From positions 186,001-250,000 of the forward strand of contig NZ_MDEC01000002.1 of NCBI RefSeq assembly GCF_002939785.1: 64,000 bases of DNA, written 5' to 3'. The notes under the pieces were generated by a model. It did no database searches. It saw nothing but the letters and a program-made list of their open reading frames with translations, and was not told the origin of the DNA. The stretch is from Xanthomonas codiaei. Its GTDB lineage: Bacteria > Pseudomonadota > Gammaproteobacteria > Xanthomonadales > Xanthomonadaceae. The position numbers and the translations under genes were made by a program. Each line of letters begins with the position of its first letter. Positions within the stretch are counted from its first letter, which is position 1. Shown in pieces: positions 17,678 through 27,137 of the stretch.

Positions 17678-19165
17678 TCAGGGCAGCGCGGATTCCAGCG
17701 CGTCCTCGCCCAGCGCATGCGCCTGCATCAGGCGCCGGCTGCCGGCGTTCAAGCCCCTGACCTGCACCTCCAGATCGTGGTGCCGCAGCCGCTGCACCAC
17801 CTTGTCCAGGGCGGCCACGGCAGTGATGTCCCAGAAGTGCGCACGGCTGACATCGATCACCACGCTACGGCCGGGCACCTGGCGCGCATCGAAGGCATCG
17901 ATGAACACGTCGGCCGAGGCGAAGAACACCTGCCCGCGCACGCTGTAGGTCCGCACGCCGTCTGCGCCATCGTCGTGCGCGATCTGCAGCAGCCCGGCCA
18001 CCTTGAAGGTGAAGAACACCCCGCTCAACACCACCCCCACCGCCACCCCGGCGGCCAGGTTGTGGGTGGCCAGGGTCACCGCCACGGTGGCCAGCATCAC
18101 CACGCTGGAGGTGCGCGGATGGGTGACGACGGTGCGCAGCGAACGCCAGTCGAAGGTCTCGGCCGAGACCATCACCATGATCGCCACCAGCGCCACCACC
18201 GGAACCTGCGACACCCACGGCTTGAGCAGCACCATCAGGATCAGCAGGAACACCCCGGCAAACAGCGTCGACAGCCGGCCACGGCCGCCATACTTCACGT
18301 TGCCCACGGTCTGCCCGATCATGCCGCAACCCGCGATGCCGCCGAACAGGCTGGCCGCCGCGTTGGCGATGCCCAGCCCGGTGCACTCGCGGTTCTTGTC
18401 GCTGGGGGTGTCGGTGAGCTCGTCGACCACCCGCGCGGTCATCAGCGATTCGAGCAGGCCCACCATGGCGATGGCCAGCGCCGGCAACGCGATGATGCGC
18501 AAGGTCTCCAGCGTCAGCGGCACCGACGGCCACTGCAGGACTGGCAACGCGTCGGGCAGTTTGCCCAGGTCGGCCACGGTCTTGAGCGGCAACTGCATCG
18601 CGCTGCCGGCGATGGTCAGCAGCGCGATGCACAGCAGGGGCGAGGGAATCGCCGACAGCCCGGGCACGCGCAGGCGCGGCAGGCCGTAGATGATCGCCAG
18701 GCCCGCCCCGAGCATGGCCCAGGTGGCGAGGTTGGCGCCCAGCAGATGCGGCAGCTGCGCGGCGAAGATCAGCACCGCCAGCGCGTTGACGAAACCGGTG
18801 CGCACCGAACTGCTGACAAAGCGCATCAGCACGCCCAGCCGCAGCAGCCCGAACGCGATCTGCACCACGCCAGCCAGCAGGCCGGCGGCCAGCAGGTACG
18901 GCAAGCCGTGCGCGGCCACCAGTGGTGCGGCCACCAGCGCCACCGAGCCTGCCGCGGCGGAAATCATCGCCGGGCGTCCGCCACAAAACGCAATCACGAT
19001 CCCGATGACGAAGGATGCGAACAGACCGACCTGCGGATCCACCCCAGCCACGAAGGCGAACGCGATCACCTCGGGAATCAGGGCAAACGTGGCGACCGCA
19101 CCGGCCATGAGTTCGCGCGCGGGCGACGCGCGCCACTGCGCCAGTTCGGCACGCAAAAGGGACAT
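17678..19165 (-). CDS. SulP family anion permease with STAS domain
   Basis: 495 aa. The first about 390 residues are 11-13 hydrophobic helices with SulP features: AGAVATFALIPEVIAFAFVA with VDPQVGLFASF early, and a conserved ESLMTARVVDELTD and FGGIAGCGMIGQTVGNVKYG loop. A C-terminal cytoplasmic STAS domain (about 395-490) includes VRGQVFFASADVFIDAF and VVIDVSRAHFWDITAVAALD. The family moves sulfate, bicarbonate or carboxylates with Na+ or H+; the substrate here is unknown. GGAG lies upstream of the ATG at 19165. Divergent from the cellulase gene. Confidence 0.9.
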   Translation of the reverse strand: MSLLRAELAQWRASPARELMAGAVATFALIPEVIAFAFVAGVDPQVGLFASFVIGIVIAFCGGRPAMISAAAGSVALVAAPLVAAHGLPYLLAAGLLAGVVQIAFGLLRLGVLMRFVSSSVRTGFVNALAVLIFAAQLPHLLGANLATWAMLGAGLAIIYGLPRLRVPGLSAIPSPLLCIALLTIAGSAMQLPLKTVADLGKLPDALPVLQWPSVPLTLETLRIIALPALAIAMVGLLESLMTARVVDELTDTPSDKNRECTGLGIANAAASLFGGIAGCGMIGQTVGNVKYGGRGRLSTLFAGVFLLILMVLLKPWVSQVPVVALVAIMVMVSAETFDWRSLRTVVTHPRTSSVVMLATVAVTLATHNLAAGVAVGVVLSGVFFTFKVAGLLQIAHDDGADGVRTYSVRGQVFFASADVFIDAFDARQVPGRSVVIDVSRAHFWDITAVAALDKVVQRLRHHDLEVQVRGLNAGSRRLMQAHALGEDALESALP

Positions 19166-19282
19166 CGGGAGACACTCCGGGGACAGAAAGGACAGCCTGC
19201 GGACACTGCGCAGCGGCGATAGTGTGCGGGAAAGCGACCGCGCCCGCAGCCCGCCTGTGATCTGTGCGCCAATGCGCATTTC

Positions 19283-19298
19283 TGTGGCAGCGATCACG
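19283..19298. promoter_or_regulatory. Probable Clp (CRP-like) binding site upstream of engXCA
   Basis: TGTGG-CAGCGA-TCACG matches TGTGA-N6-TCACA with one change in each half. It lies about 76 bp before the cellulase ATG. Clp is known to activate the major endoglucanase gene of X. campestris directly; the assignment of this exact site is inference. Confidence 0.55.
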
Positions 19299-19373
19299 CC
19301 ACGCAACGCGGCTGCAGACCAAGATGCGCCCCCCGGGCTCGGGTGTCGAGCTCGGTCATCTAGGGAGAAAACC

Positions 19374-20807
19374 ATGTCGATTCTCAGGACCGCAGGCAGG
19401 CTCGCACTCGCCACCGCGCTGGCCATGGCCGCCGCACCGGCGTTCAGCTATTCCATCAGCAACAACAGGGTTGTCGACGACAGCGGCAAGGTGGTGCAGC
19501 TCAAGGGTGTCAACGTGTTCGGCTTCGAGACCGGCAACCATGTCATGCATGGTCTGTGGGCGCGCAACTGGAAGGACATGATCGTGCAGATGCAGGGCCT
19601 GGGCTTCAACGCCGTGCGCCTGCCGTTCTGCCCGGCCACGCTGCGCAGCGGCCAGATGCCCAGCAGCATCGACTACAGCCGCAATGCCGATCTGCAGGGC
19701 CTGACCTCGCTGCAGATCCTCGACAAGGTGATCAACGAATTCAACGCACGCGGCATGTACGTGCTGCTGGATCACCACACCCCCGATTGCGCCAGCATCT
19801 CCGAGCTCTGGTACACCGGCTCCTACTCCGAAGCCCAGTGGCTGGCCGACCTGCGCTTTGTGGCCAACCGCTACAAGAACGTGCCCTACGTGCTCGGCCT
19901 GGACCTGAAGAACGAACCGCACGGCGCCGCCACCTGGGGCACCGGCAACGCCGCCACCGACTGGAACAAGGCCGCCGAACGCGGTTCGGCCGCGGTGCTG
20001 GCGGTGGCGCCGAAGTGGATCATTGCGGTGGAAGGCATCGGCGACAACCCGGTGTGCTCGACCAATGGCGGGATCTACTGGGGCGGCAACCTGCAGCCGC
20101 TGGCCTGCACCCCGCTGAACATTCCGGCCAACCGCCTGCTGCTGGCGCCGCACGTGTACGGCCCGGACGTGTACGTGCAGTCGTACTTCAACGACAGCAA
20201 TTTCCCCAACAACATGCCGGCCATCTGGGACCGTCACTTCGGTCAGTTCATCGGCAAGTACGCCTTGCTGCTGGGCGAATTCGGCGGCAAGTACGGCGAA
20301 GGCGATGCGCGCGATAAGGTCTGGCAGGACGCGCTGGTGAAGTACCTGCGCAGCAAGGGCATCAACGAAGGCTTCTACTGGTCGTGGAATCCCAACAGCG
20401 GCGATACCGGCGGCATCCTGCGCGACGACTGGACCACGGTGCGCCAGGACAAGATGACCCTGCTGCGCACCTTGTGGGGCACCGTGTCCAACACCACTCC
20501 CACGCCTACGCCCACTCCGACTCCCACGCCGACGCCGACGCCCACCCCGGGCACCAGCAGCTTCAGCACCAAGGTGATCCTGGACAGCAGCTGGAACGGT
20601 GGCTCGTGCAACCGCGTGCAGGTCACCAACACCGGTACCGCCAGCGGCACCTGGGCAGTGACGGTGCCGGTCACCGGCAAGGTCAACAACGCCTGGAACG
20701 TGGTGTGGTCGCAGAGCGGCAGCACCCTGAACGCCAGCGGCGTGGATTTCAACCGCACGCTCTCAGCCGGCGCGACGGCCGAATTCGGCTTCTGCTCGGC
20801 AACCTAA
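19374..20807 (+). CDS. engXCA: Major extracellular endo-1,4-beta-glucanase (GH5-CBM2)
   Basis: 477 aa secreted cellulase. The signal peptide is MSILRTAGRLALATALAMAA with cleavage near AFS/Y. The GH5 domain (about 26-370) has the HH pair in LLDHHTPDC, acid/base E181 in LDLKNEPHG, the HVYGPD segment, nucleophile E302 in LLLGEFGGKYG, and the conserved Trp in FYWSWNP. A Thr-Pro linker (about 373-392) joins it to a C-terminal CBM2 (about 394-477) with conserved Trp and Cys residues in WNGGSCNRVQVTNTG and FGFCSAT. It cuts plant cellulose internally and is normally exported by the Xps type II system. AGGGAG lies 8 nt before the ATG. Regulation by Clp is likely (site at 19283). Confidence 0.95.
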   Translation: MSILRTAGRLALATALAMAAAPAFSYSISNNRVVDDSGKVVQLKGVNVFGFETGNHVMHGLWARNWKDMIVQMQGLGFNAVRLPFCPATLRSGQMPSSIDYSRNADLQGLTSLQILDKVINEFNARGMYVLLDHHTPDCASISELWYTGSYSEAQWLADLRFVANRYKNVPYVLGLDLKNEPHGAATWGTGNAATDWNKAAERGSAAVLAVAPKWIIAVEGIGDNPVCSTNGGIYWGGNLQPLACTPLNIPANRLLLAPHVYGPDVYVQSYFNDSNFPNNMPAIWDRHFGQFIGKYALLLGEFGGKYGEGDARDKVWQDALVKYLRSKGINEGFYWSWNPNSGDTGGILRDDWTTVRQDKMTLLRTLWGTVSNTTPTPTPTPTPTPTPTPTPGTSSFSTKVILDSSWNGGSCNRVQVTNTGTASGTWAVTVPVTGKVNNAWNVVWSQSGSTLNASGVDFNRTLSAGATAEFGFCSAT

Positions 20808-20850
20808 GTGAAGAGCGGGGGGCGGATACCCTGCGTGTCCGCCCCACCGG

Positions 20851-20925
20851 CCATGCGGTGATCGAGCGATCACCGCATGGCTGGATTGAAGACTGCATGC
20901 CGACCACGCGCCGTGGTCGGCATGC
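20851..20925 (+). terminator. Two tandem perfect hairpins after engXCA
   Basis: Hairpin 1 has 14-bp arms at 20851-20864 and 20867-20880 (CCATGCGGTGATCG and complement, 2-nt loop). Hairpin 2 has 14-bp arms at 20895-20908 and 20912-20925 (GCATGCCGACCACG and complement, 3-nt loop). A weaker GGGGCGGA/TCCGCCCC-type stem lies just before. There is no T tract, so this may be a terminator or an mRNA 3' stabiliser. Confidence 0.6.
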
Positions 20926-21205
20926 CCGGCATCGGTGCGATTCCATCACTGCATCTCGTCCGGCCAGGATCCGTCATGCGGAACTGCCTGCGCATCGCAT
21001 CCACACCACGACCGTTGCGCGCAGTTGACATCACTGCGTGCAATGCGACGCAAGCAGCGGACGCCCTTGCACTTCTACGCGTGATTCATCGCCGCGCATT
21101 GCCGGTGTCGCTGGCCGCCCGGCATGCAGGCAGCTGCGATGCATCGACATGCCGCAACTACAAGCAGGCGCTGCCGCAGATAGCGCTTCATCCCCTCTCG
21201 CCGCC

Positions 21206-21213
21206 GCCGATAT
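21206..21213 (+). promoter_or_regulatory. Possible sigma-28 (FliA) -10 element before the MCP gene
   Basis: GCCGATAT differs by one base from the FliA -10 consensus GCCGATAA and lies 41 bp before the chemoreceptor ATG, where one would expect such a promoter. The -35 region is a poor match to TAAAGTTT, so this is tentative. Confidence 0.35.
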
Positions 21214-21253
21214 CCCGTAGGTAGCGCCCTGCGCCTTCCTGGATGTCGTTGCC

Positions 21254-23404
21254 ATGCCTGTTGTCTCCCTGTTGCGTCGTCACGTTGCCAATCTCCCGCT
21301 CACCCGCAAGTTCGTCCTGTTGTGCACGCTCCTCACCGTCGGTGTGATCCTGCTGGCCGTCGCCGCCGCGCGCCTGCAATACCTGGACCTGATCGAAGCG
21401 CGCAAGCTCAGCGTCAAGACCGAAGTCGAGATGGGGCTGACCGTGATGCAGCACTACGCCGACAAGGTCAAACGCGGCGAACTCACCGCTGACCAGGCCA
21501 AGGAGGCTGCACGCTCCACCCTGGCCGACATGCGCACCAACGAGGGCGTGGACTACTTCTTCATCGTCGATCCGCAGATGCGCATCCTGATGCATCCCAA
21601 GCGCGCCGTCGGTACCGATATGAGCGACTACAAGAGCGATGCCGGGCAGTACGTGTATCGCGACATCAAGACCGCCATCGACAGCGGCGACGGCTTCAGC
21701 TACTACGACGCGCCCAAGCCGGGCAAGCAGGAACAACTTCCCAAGATCAGCTATGCCAAGACCTTCCCGGCCTGGAACTGGGTGTTGGTGATGGGCGTTT
21801 ACGCCGAAGACATCCAGGTGCAGGCCTGGGGCTTCACCCGCACGCTGACCCTGATCGGCGCCGCACTGGTGGCGATGGTGATCGGTGTGTGCTGGCTGAT
21901 CGCCTCGGCCATGGCCGCGCCGTTGCGTGCAGCAACCCGCACTGCCGAAGCGATCGCCTCGGGCCGCTTCGACAACGACATCCGTGTCGAATCGCGCGAT
22001 GAAACCGGCCAGCTGATGCACAGCATGCAGCAGATGCAGACCCAGTTGCAGCGCTTCAATGGCGAGATGCAGACCATGATCCGCCTGCAGCAGGGCGAGA
22101 ACATCGCGCACCGTATTCCGGAAGATTTTCCCGGCGATTACGGTACGTTGGCACATGGCGTGAACACCGTGGTGTTCGAGCACCTGGATGCCATCAACGA
22201 AGCGATGGATGTCATGAGCGAGTATGGCCGTGGCGATCTGCGCCGCGACATGCGCCGCCTGCCCGGCCAGCGCGCGGCCCTGCATGACGCGCTGGATACG
22301 GTGAAGCGCAATCTGTCGGCGATCAATGGCGATATCGCGCGCCTGGCCGATGCGGCCGCGCGTGGGGACTTCTCCGCACGCGGCGAGCAGGGGCGCTACC
22401 AGTTCGCGTTTGCGGAAATGGTGCAGGCCTTGAACCGTTTGATGCAGCAGGCCGATGCCGGCCTGGACGATGTGGGCCGCATCATGGCCGCCATTGCCGA
22501 TGGCGACCTGTCGCAACGGGTGGAATCGCATTACGAAGGCGCGTTCGGTCGCCTGGCCGACGCCGCCAACCGCACTGCGATCCAGCTCACCCGCATCGTG
22601 CAGGGCATCCAGCATTCGGCCGAGATGATCAATACCGCCGCCGGCGAGATCGCCAGCGGCAACGCCGACCTGTCCACGCGCACCGAGAACCAGGCTGCGA
22701 ACCTGGAAGAAACCGCCGCCTCGATGGAAGAACTGACGTCCACCGTGCGCCAGAATGCCGACAACGCGCGCCAGGCCAACCAGCTGGTCAAGGGCACCGG
22801 CGAGGTCGCCGAAAGCGGCGGGCGCGTGGTGCAGGACGTGGTCACCACCATGCAGGCGATCACCCAGGCCTCGGCGCGCATTTCCGACATCATCGGAGTG
22901 ATCGACGGCATCGCGTTCCAGACCAACATCCTGGCCCTGAATGCAGCGGTGGAAGCTGCGCGCGCCGGCGAACAGGGCCGCGGCTTTGCGGTAGTGGCGA
23001 CGGAAGTGCGTGCGCTGGCGCAGCGTTCGGCCGGTGCGGCCAAGGAGATCAAGCAACTGATCTCCGACTCGGTGGAAAAGGTGGAACAGGGCTCGGGCCT
23101 GGTGCAACAGGCCGGCAGTACCATGACCGAGGTGGTCAGCTCGGTGAAGCGCGTGACCGACATCATGGCCGAAATCACCGCCGCCAGCACCGAACAGAGC
23201 GCCGGTATCGAACAGGTCAGCACCACGGTGATGCAACTCGATGAAATGACCCAACAGAACGCAGCACTGGTGGAAGAAGCCACGGCAGCCGCACGCAGCC
23301 TGGAAGACCAGGCCGCGGACCTGGCACGCGCGGTGGCCGTGTTCCGCCTGGCACCGGCGCATCCCGCCTCGACACAGCCCCGCGGTGCCGCTCAGGCAGC
23401 ATAA
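21254..23404 (+). CDS. Methyl-accepting chemotaxis protein (sCache_2-HAMP-MCPsignal)
   Basis: 716 aa inner-membrane chemoreceptor. TM1 is at about 17-38 and a periplasmic single-Cache domain at about 40-190 ([39 protein letters not shown]). TM2 is at about 195-218, then HAMP, an extended coiled-coil linker, and the MCP signalling domain. The hairpin tip includes [20 protein letters not shown] then [36 protein letters not shown] methylation helices are present. No C-terminal CheR-tethering pentapeptide is seen (it ends GAAQAA). The ligand is unknown; small carboxylates are common for sCache_2. Start chosen at the first ATG before [18 protein letters not shown]. Confidence 0.93.
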   Translation: MPVVSLLRRHVANLPLTRKFVLLCTLLTVGVILLAVAAARLQYLDLIEARKLSVKTEVEMGLTVMQHYADKVKRGELTADQAKEAARSTLADMRTNEGVDYFFIVDPQMRILMHPKRAVGTDMSDYKSDAGQYVYRDIKTAIDSGDGFSYYDAPKPGKQEQLPKISYAKTFPAWNWVLVMGVYAEDIQVQAWGFTRTLTLIGAALVAMVIGVCWLIASAMAAPLRAATRTAEAIASGRFDNDIRVESRDETGQLMHSMQQMQTQLQRFNGEMQTMIRLQQGENIAHRIPEDFPGDYGTLAHGVNTVVFEHLDAINEAMDVMSEYGRGDLRRDMRRLPGQRAALHDALDTVKRNLSAINGDIARLADAAARGDFSARGEQGRYQFAFAEMVQALNRLMQQADAGLDDVGRIMAAIADGDLSQRVESHYEGAFGRLADAANRTAIQLTRIVQGIQHSAEMINTAAGEIASGNADLSTRTENQAANLEETAASMEELTSTVRQNADNARQANQLVKGTGEVAESGGRVVQDVVTTMQAITQASARISDIIGVIDGIAFQTNILALNAAVEAARAGEQGRGFAVVATEVRALAQRSAGAAKEIKQLISDSVEKVEQGSGLVQQAGSTMTEVVSSVKRVTDIMAEITAASTEQSAGIEQVSTTVMQLDEMTQQNAALVEEATAAARSLEDQAADLARAVAVFRLAPAHPASTQPRGAAQAA

Positions 23405-23488
23405 AAACGGGCGACTGCCATCACCACATTGGCAGACGTACCCTCATCCGCCCTTCGGGCACCTTCTCCCGTGGGGAGAAGGAACAGC
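23404..23488 (+). repeat. Intergenic repeat family A, copy 3 with extended left flank
   Basis: The 50-bp core at 23439-23488 (TACCCTCATCCGCCCTTCGG...GGAACAGC) is essentially identical to 23831-23880. About 30 bp of left flank (GGGCGACTGCCATCACCA) is also related to the flank of copy 4. Confidence 0.85.
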
Positions 23489-23506
23489 GTCCAACGCGTG
23501 CCAAAG

Positions 23507-23620
23507 CCCCTCTCCCGCCGGGGCGAGAAGGCACGGCTTACGCGCCATTGGCGCGTGTGCCTTGGAGCGCCCGCGCCAATGGCGCGGGCCGGGGCGCGGA
23601 GCGGGGGTTGGGGTGAGGGT
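23507..23620 (+). repeat. Intergenic repeat family B, copy 1
   Basis: About 114 bp from CCCCTCTCCCGCCGGGGCGA to GGGGTTGGGGTGAGGGT. It contains GCGCCATTGGCGC and its reverse complement GCGCCAATGGCGC, so it can fold back. A close copy lies in reverse orientation at 31213-31327. Confidence 0.85.
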
Positions 23621-23711
23621 GCCCGGCAGCCGGGAGGCTTCGATGCACACCAGATGCATTACTAAGCAAACGAGATGCATCGACTATCAGGCATGCGTAC
23701 CGACAGTCAGC

Positions 23712-23773
23712 GGGAATAGGGAATAGGGAATGGGGAATGGGGAATGGGGAATGGGGAATGGGGAATGGGGAAT
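23712..23773 (+). repeat. Heptamer tandem repeat (GGGAATG)n, 9 units
   Basis: Two units GGGAATA, six units GGGAATG and a final GGGAAT, without interruption. It is a simple minisatellite likely to vary in copy number; there are no spacers, so it is not a CRISPR. Confidence 0.92.
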
Positions 23774-23796
23774 CGACGAGTATTTACCGCTCGTCA

Positions 23797-23880
23797 AAAG
23801 ACGGGCGGCCGCAATCACCATCGGCTGACGTACCCTCATCCGCCCTTCGGGCACCTTCTCCCGTGGGGAGAAGGAACAGC
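23797..23880 (+). repeat. Intergenic repeat family A, copy 4 with extended left flank
   Basis: The core at 23831-23880 matches copy 3, with a related left flank GGGCGGCCGCAATCACCA. It ends about 25 bp before the stop codon of the GGDEF gene on the opposite strand. Confidence 0.85.
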
Positions 23881-23905
23881 GATGCACCGCCAATGACCCG
23901 CTACT

Positions 23906-26500
23906 TCAACGCGTAGCGTCGCGGCCGTTCGTCGCGGCTCCTTTGCAGCGCGCATTTTTTGCCGCATACATCGCCTCGTCCGCGGCATGCATCAGGCTGG
24001 CAGCATCGGCCTGTTGGCCGTGTTGCCAGGCCACGCCGATGCTGGGCTGGATCGGTAGCCGCTGCTCGCCAAACAGGGCACCAACGGCGGCAGCATGACG
24101 GATGCGCTCGGCCACCGCGGCGCAGTCCGCCTCGGGTGTCTGCAGATTGTCCAGCAGCACCACGAATTCATCGCCGGCCAGGCGCGCCACCAGGTAGCGC
24201 CCCTCCACCGCGCGTTGCAGACAATGACCGAACGCCACCAGCACTGCATCGCCGGCGCGGTGGCCATAGGTGTCGTTGATGCGCTTGAAGCCATCCAGGT
24301 CCAGGAACATCACCGCCACCGCGCGCTGCAACTGCTGCGCCTGCACCACCGCAGCCTGCAAGGCCTCGGTCCAGGCGTGGCGGTTGGGCAGGCAGGTCAG
24401 CGCATCGCGGGTGGCGCGCTCGTGCATCAGGCGGTGCAGCGTCTTGTGCGCGGTGACGTCCTGCGCCATCAGGAAGAAGCCTTGCGTGCCCGCCCGCGAA
24501 CGGCGGGTTTCCGGCACCAGGGTGATCTCCACATCGCGCGGCGTGCTGCCGATCCGCAGCACATGTTCGAAGCTGGCGCGTTGTCCGGCCGCCACCTGCG
24601 CCAGCGCGATGCGGGCGGGAACGCTGAGCGCTGCGCCGAGCAGATGGGTGATGGGTGTGCCGACCAGACTGGCGGGCTCCACGCCCAGCCAGTCGCGGTG
24701 CGCTTCGTTGGCAAACAGGCAGCGCTGGCTGGCATCGAACTGGCTGACCAGCGCCGGCGTGGCATCACTGATGGCCCGCAGCCGCGCTTCGCTTTCGGCC
24801 AGGCGCTCGGCGGCGACATGGCGCTCGGTGACGTCCTGGATCTGCGAAACAAAATGCACCGGCGCGCCGCTGCCGTCGCGCACCAGCGACACCGACAACT
24901 GCGCCCAGATCACCGCGCCCTGCTGGCTGATGTAGCGCTTGGCCAGGCTGTAGCTGTCGCGTTTGCCGTCGATCAATTCCTGCACCAGCTTCAGGTCCAT
25001 ATCCAGATCCTCCGGATAGGTGATCTGCTGGAAGGTGGTGCGCAGCAGCTGCTCGCGTGGGTAGCCCAGGATGCTGCACAGCGACGGATTGACGTCGCGC
25101 CAGGCGCCTTCCAGCGACACGATGGCCATGCCCTGCGGCGCGGTTTCGAAGGCACCGGCGAACCGTTCTGCCGCCAATTGCGCGGCGGCCTGCGCCTGCA
25201 GCTCGGCGGTGACGTCGATGGCCATGGCCAGGTAGCCGGCCAGCCCTTGCTGTGCATCGTGGATGATGTTGAAACACAGGCGCACGCGGCGCAGCTCGCC
25301 GTCCTTGCGCACCAGGGTCCACAGCTCCTCGCGCAGCACGTCGCCAGCCGAGGCCGCGGCCAGTTTCACGTACGACGGTGGCGACAGCGCCAGGGTGGCC
25401 ATATGGCGTTCCAGCTCGGCCTGCAGATGGAAGCGTGCCGGGCCGCTGCCCAGGACCTCCTCGGCCGTATAGCCCAGCAGCTGTTCGGCACCGGGATTGA
25501 ACAGCTCGATCCGGCCCAGCGGATCGAAGGCGATGATCGCCACGTCCTGCGAGGCATCCACCAGCGCCTGCAAGCGCGCGCGCTCGGCCGACAATGCCGC
25601 CGACGCATTCTTGAGCTCGGTGATGTCGTGCATCACGCAGACCGCGCCCAGTGCGGTGCCCTTGTCGCCCACCACCGGATCCGCATTGCACAGCACGCTG
25701 CGCGCCGGTTGCCCGGTGGCGCGGATCACCAGCTCGGCATTGCGCACGTGCTCGCCGCGCCAGGCGCGCAGCAGCGGAATGGCTTCGGTAGGCAACAGGC
25801 CGTTGCCATCGGCGGTGTACAGGTCGAAGTGCTGCGCCCACTGCGCCGGCGGCAGTACGCGCGGATCGGTGCCGTGCCATTGCCGCGCAGCGTGATTGAA
25901 CTCGCGCAGCAGGCCATCGGTGCCGCAGGCCACCACGCCATCGGGCATGGCTTCCAGCAACATGCTCAGGGTCTGCCGCTGCGCCTGTGCGGTCAACCGG
26001 TCGCGGCGGGCTTCCAGCTGGCTGACCGCCTGCCGCGCCAAGCGGATCAGCGCCTGCTTTTGATTTTCCTCGAGCACGCGCGATCGGGTGCTGAGCGTGC
26101 ACAGGGTGCCATAGGCGTAGCCTTCGCGGCCGATCAGCGGCACGCCCACATACGAGCGTACGCCTGGGGCCGCGGTCACCAAGGGGTTGTTGACGAAGCG
26201 CGGGTCGGCCTCGGCATCGGGCACCTCCATCAGCTCGGTGCCCATCACCGTGTAGGAGCAGAACGACACGCTGCGCGGTGTGCCTTCCAGGTCGGTACCG
26301 CAGCGCGCCTTGAACCACTGCCGGTCGGCATCGAGCAGCGACACCAGCGCCATCGGCGCACCGGTCACGTGCGCGGCCAGCCAGGCGATGTCGTCGAACT
26401 CGGCTTCGGCTTCGGTGTCCAGCACCTCCAGCCGGCGTACCGCTTCCACGCGCAGGGCATCGTTGGCGGGGATCGGCACGGGCGGCAGCGGGGCGGTCAT
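23906..26500 (-). CDS. GAF-multi-PAS-GGDEF sensor protein
   Basis: 864 aa, cytoplasmic (no membrane helices). Domains in order: a GAF domain (about 15-165, with FDDIAWLAAHVTGAPMALVS and SFCSYTVMG), then four PAS/PAC units. The PAS landmarks are LLREFNHAARQWHGTD, IELFNPGAEQLLGYT, GAWRDVNPSLCSILGYP and RCLFANEAHRDWLGVE. A C-terminal GGDEF domain begins DALTCLPNRHAW. The active loop is AGDEF (A775-F779), with Ala instead of the first Gly. The metal Asp in FLDLDGFKRIND is present, and there is no RxxD I-site. Many AGDEF-type enzymes remain active, so c-di-GMP synthesis is plausible but not certain. The frame is open far upstream, but the ATG at 26500 precedes the first domain closely. The downstream end meets a repeat. 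Confidence 0.87.
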   Translation of the reverse strand: MTAPLPPVPIPANDALRVEAVRRLEVLDTEAEAEFDDIAWLAAHVTGAPMALVSLLDADRQWFKARCGTDLEGTPRSVSFCSYTVMGTELMEVPDAEADPRFVNNPLVTAAPGVRSYVGVPLIGREGYAYGTLCTLSTRSRVLEENQKQALIRLARQAVSQLEARRDRLTAQAQRQTLSMLLEAMPDGVVACGTDGLLREFNHAARQWHGTDPRVLPPAQWAQHFDLYTADGNGLLPTEAIPLLRAWRGEHVRNAELVIRATGQPARSVLCNADPVVGDKGTALGAVCVMHDITELKNASAALSAERARLQALVDASQDVAIIAFDPLGRIELFNPGAEQLLGYTAEEVLGSGPARFHLQAELERHMATLALSPPSYVKLAAASAGDVLREELWTLVRKDGELRRVRLCFNIIHDAQQGLAGYLAMAIDVTAELQAQAAAQLAAERFAGAFETAPQGMAIVSLEGAWRDVNPSLCSILGYPREQLLRTTFQQITYPEDLDMDLKLVQELIDGKRDSYSLAKRYISQQGAVIWAQLSVSLVRDGSGAPVHFVSQIQDVTERHVAAERLAESEARLRAISDATPALVSQFDASQRCLFANEAHRDWLGVEPASLVGTPITHLLGAALSVPARIALAQVAAGQRASFEHVLRIGSTPRDVEITLVPETRRSRAGTQGFFLMAQDVTAHKTLHRLMHERATRDALTCLPNRHAWTEALQAAVVQAQQLQRAVAVMFLDLDGFKRINDTYGHRAGDAVLVAFGHCLQRAVEGRYLVARLAGDEFVVLLDNLQTPEADCAAVAERIRHAAAVGALFGEQRLPIQPSIGVAWQHGQQADAASLMHAADEAMYAAKNARCKGAATNGRDATR

Positions 26501-27137
26501 GGCGTGGTCGGCGAGTGGCGTCGGGTCAAGGTAGGTCGCCCGAAGTAACGGCGAGGCGATGGCCAACTTAAGCGTCCGCGGCCGCGTTCGTTGACGCGGA
26601 TCCGTCGGCATCCCGGTACAGCGGGGTCGACTGCGGTCCCCCAGGGCGTGCGAACTCTGGTTGCGAACGCGGCGCGGACCCGCCCTACCTGTGCGTCTGG
26701 AGCGGCTGGCAAGACGTGGCGAGCGGTCGTCAGGTGGATGTGGACGGCGCCGAGGAACCCCAGCGTACGAATGGCACATGCCGCACCGAGCACCGGCCGC
26801 GTCCGCCTGGCGGTGAGCGCAGTCGTTTTGGCTAGCCGCTCGTAGGGCAGCATCGCGACGCCGGCGGACCATCGGCATGGGCCGGGCTCGCCCGCCGGCC
26901 AGGGCAGCACACCTTGGCCGGTGCTGTGCGTCTGACCTGCCCGCAGCGCGGCCCCATACCACCTTCCAGCAGCGCGACGGCAAGCCACGAGCGCGGCCCA
27001 GGCCCGCCCCTGCCGCCGGCCCCGACGGTGCCGGCTTCGCCGCCCTGCCGCGACCGGCCGTCACCCTGCCGGACCGCATTTGCGGCCTCGCCAGGCAGCC
27101 ACTACCCTCGGCCGATTGTCCCGTCCTGGAGTGTCAC
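26501..27137. other. 637-bp divergent intergenic region, nothing recognised
   Basis: It separates the GGDEF gene and the M16 protease gene. Long frames exist on both strands, but their translations are low-complexity Arg/Pro/Ala strings without family features. It presumably holds both promoters. Confidence 0.5.

Noticed and set aside
23712..23773. Possible CRISPR array
   Set aside because: Uninterrupted 7-bp units with no spacers, and no cas genes in the window.
24095..26548. 817-codon plus-strand frame
   Set aside because: Antisense to the PAS-GGDEF gene; low-information His/Gln/Arg composition.
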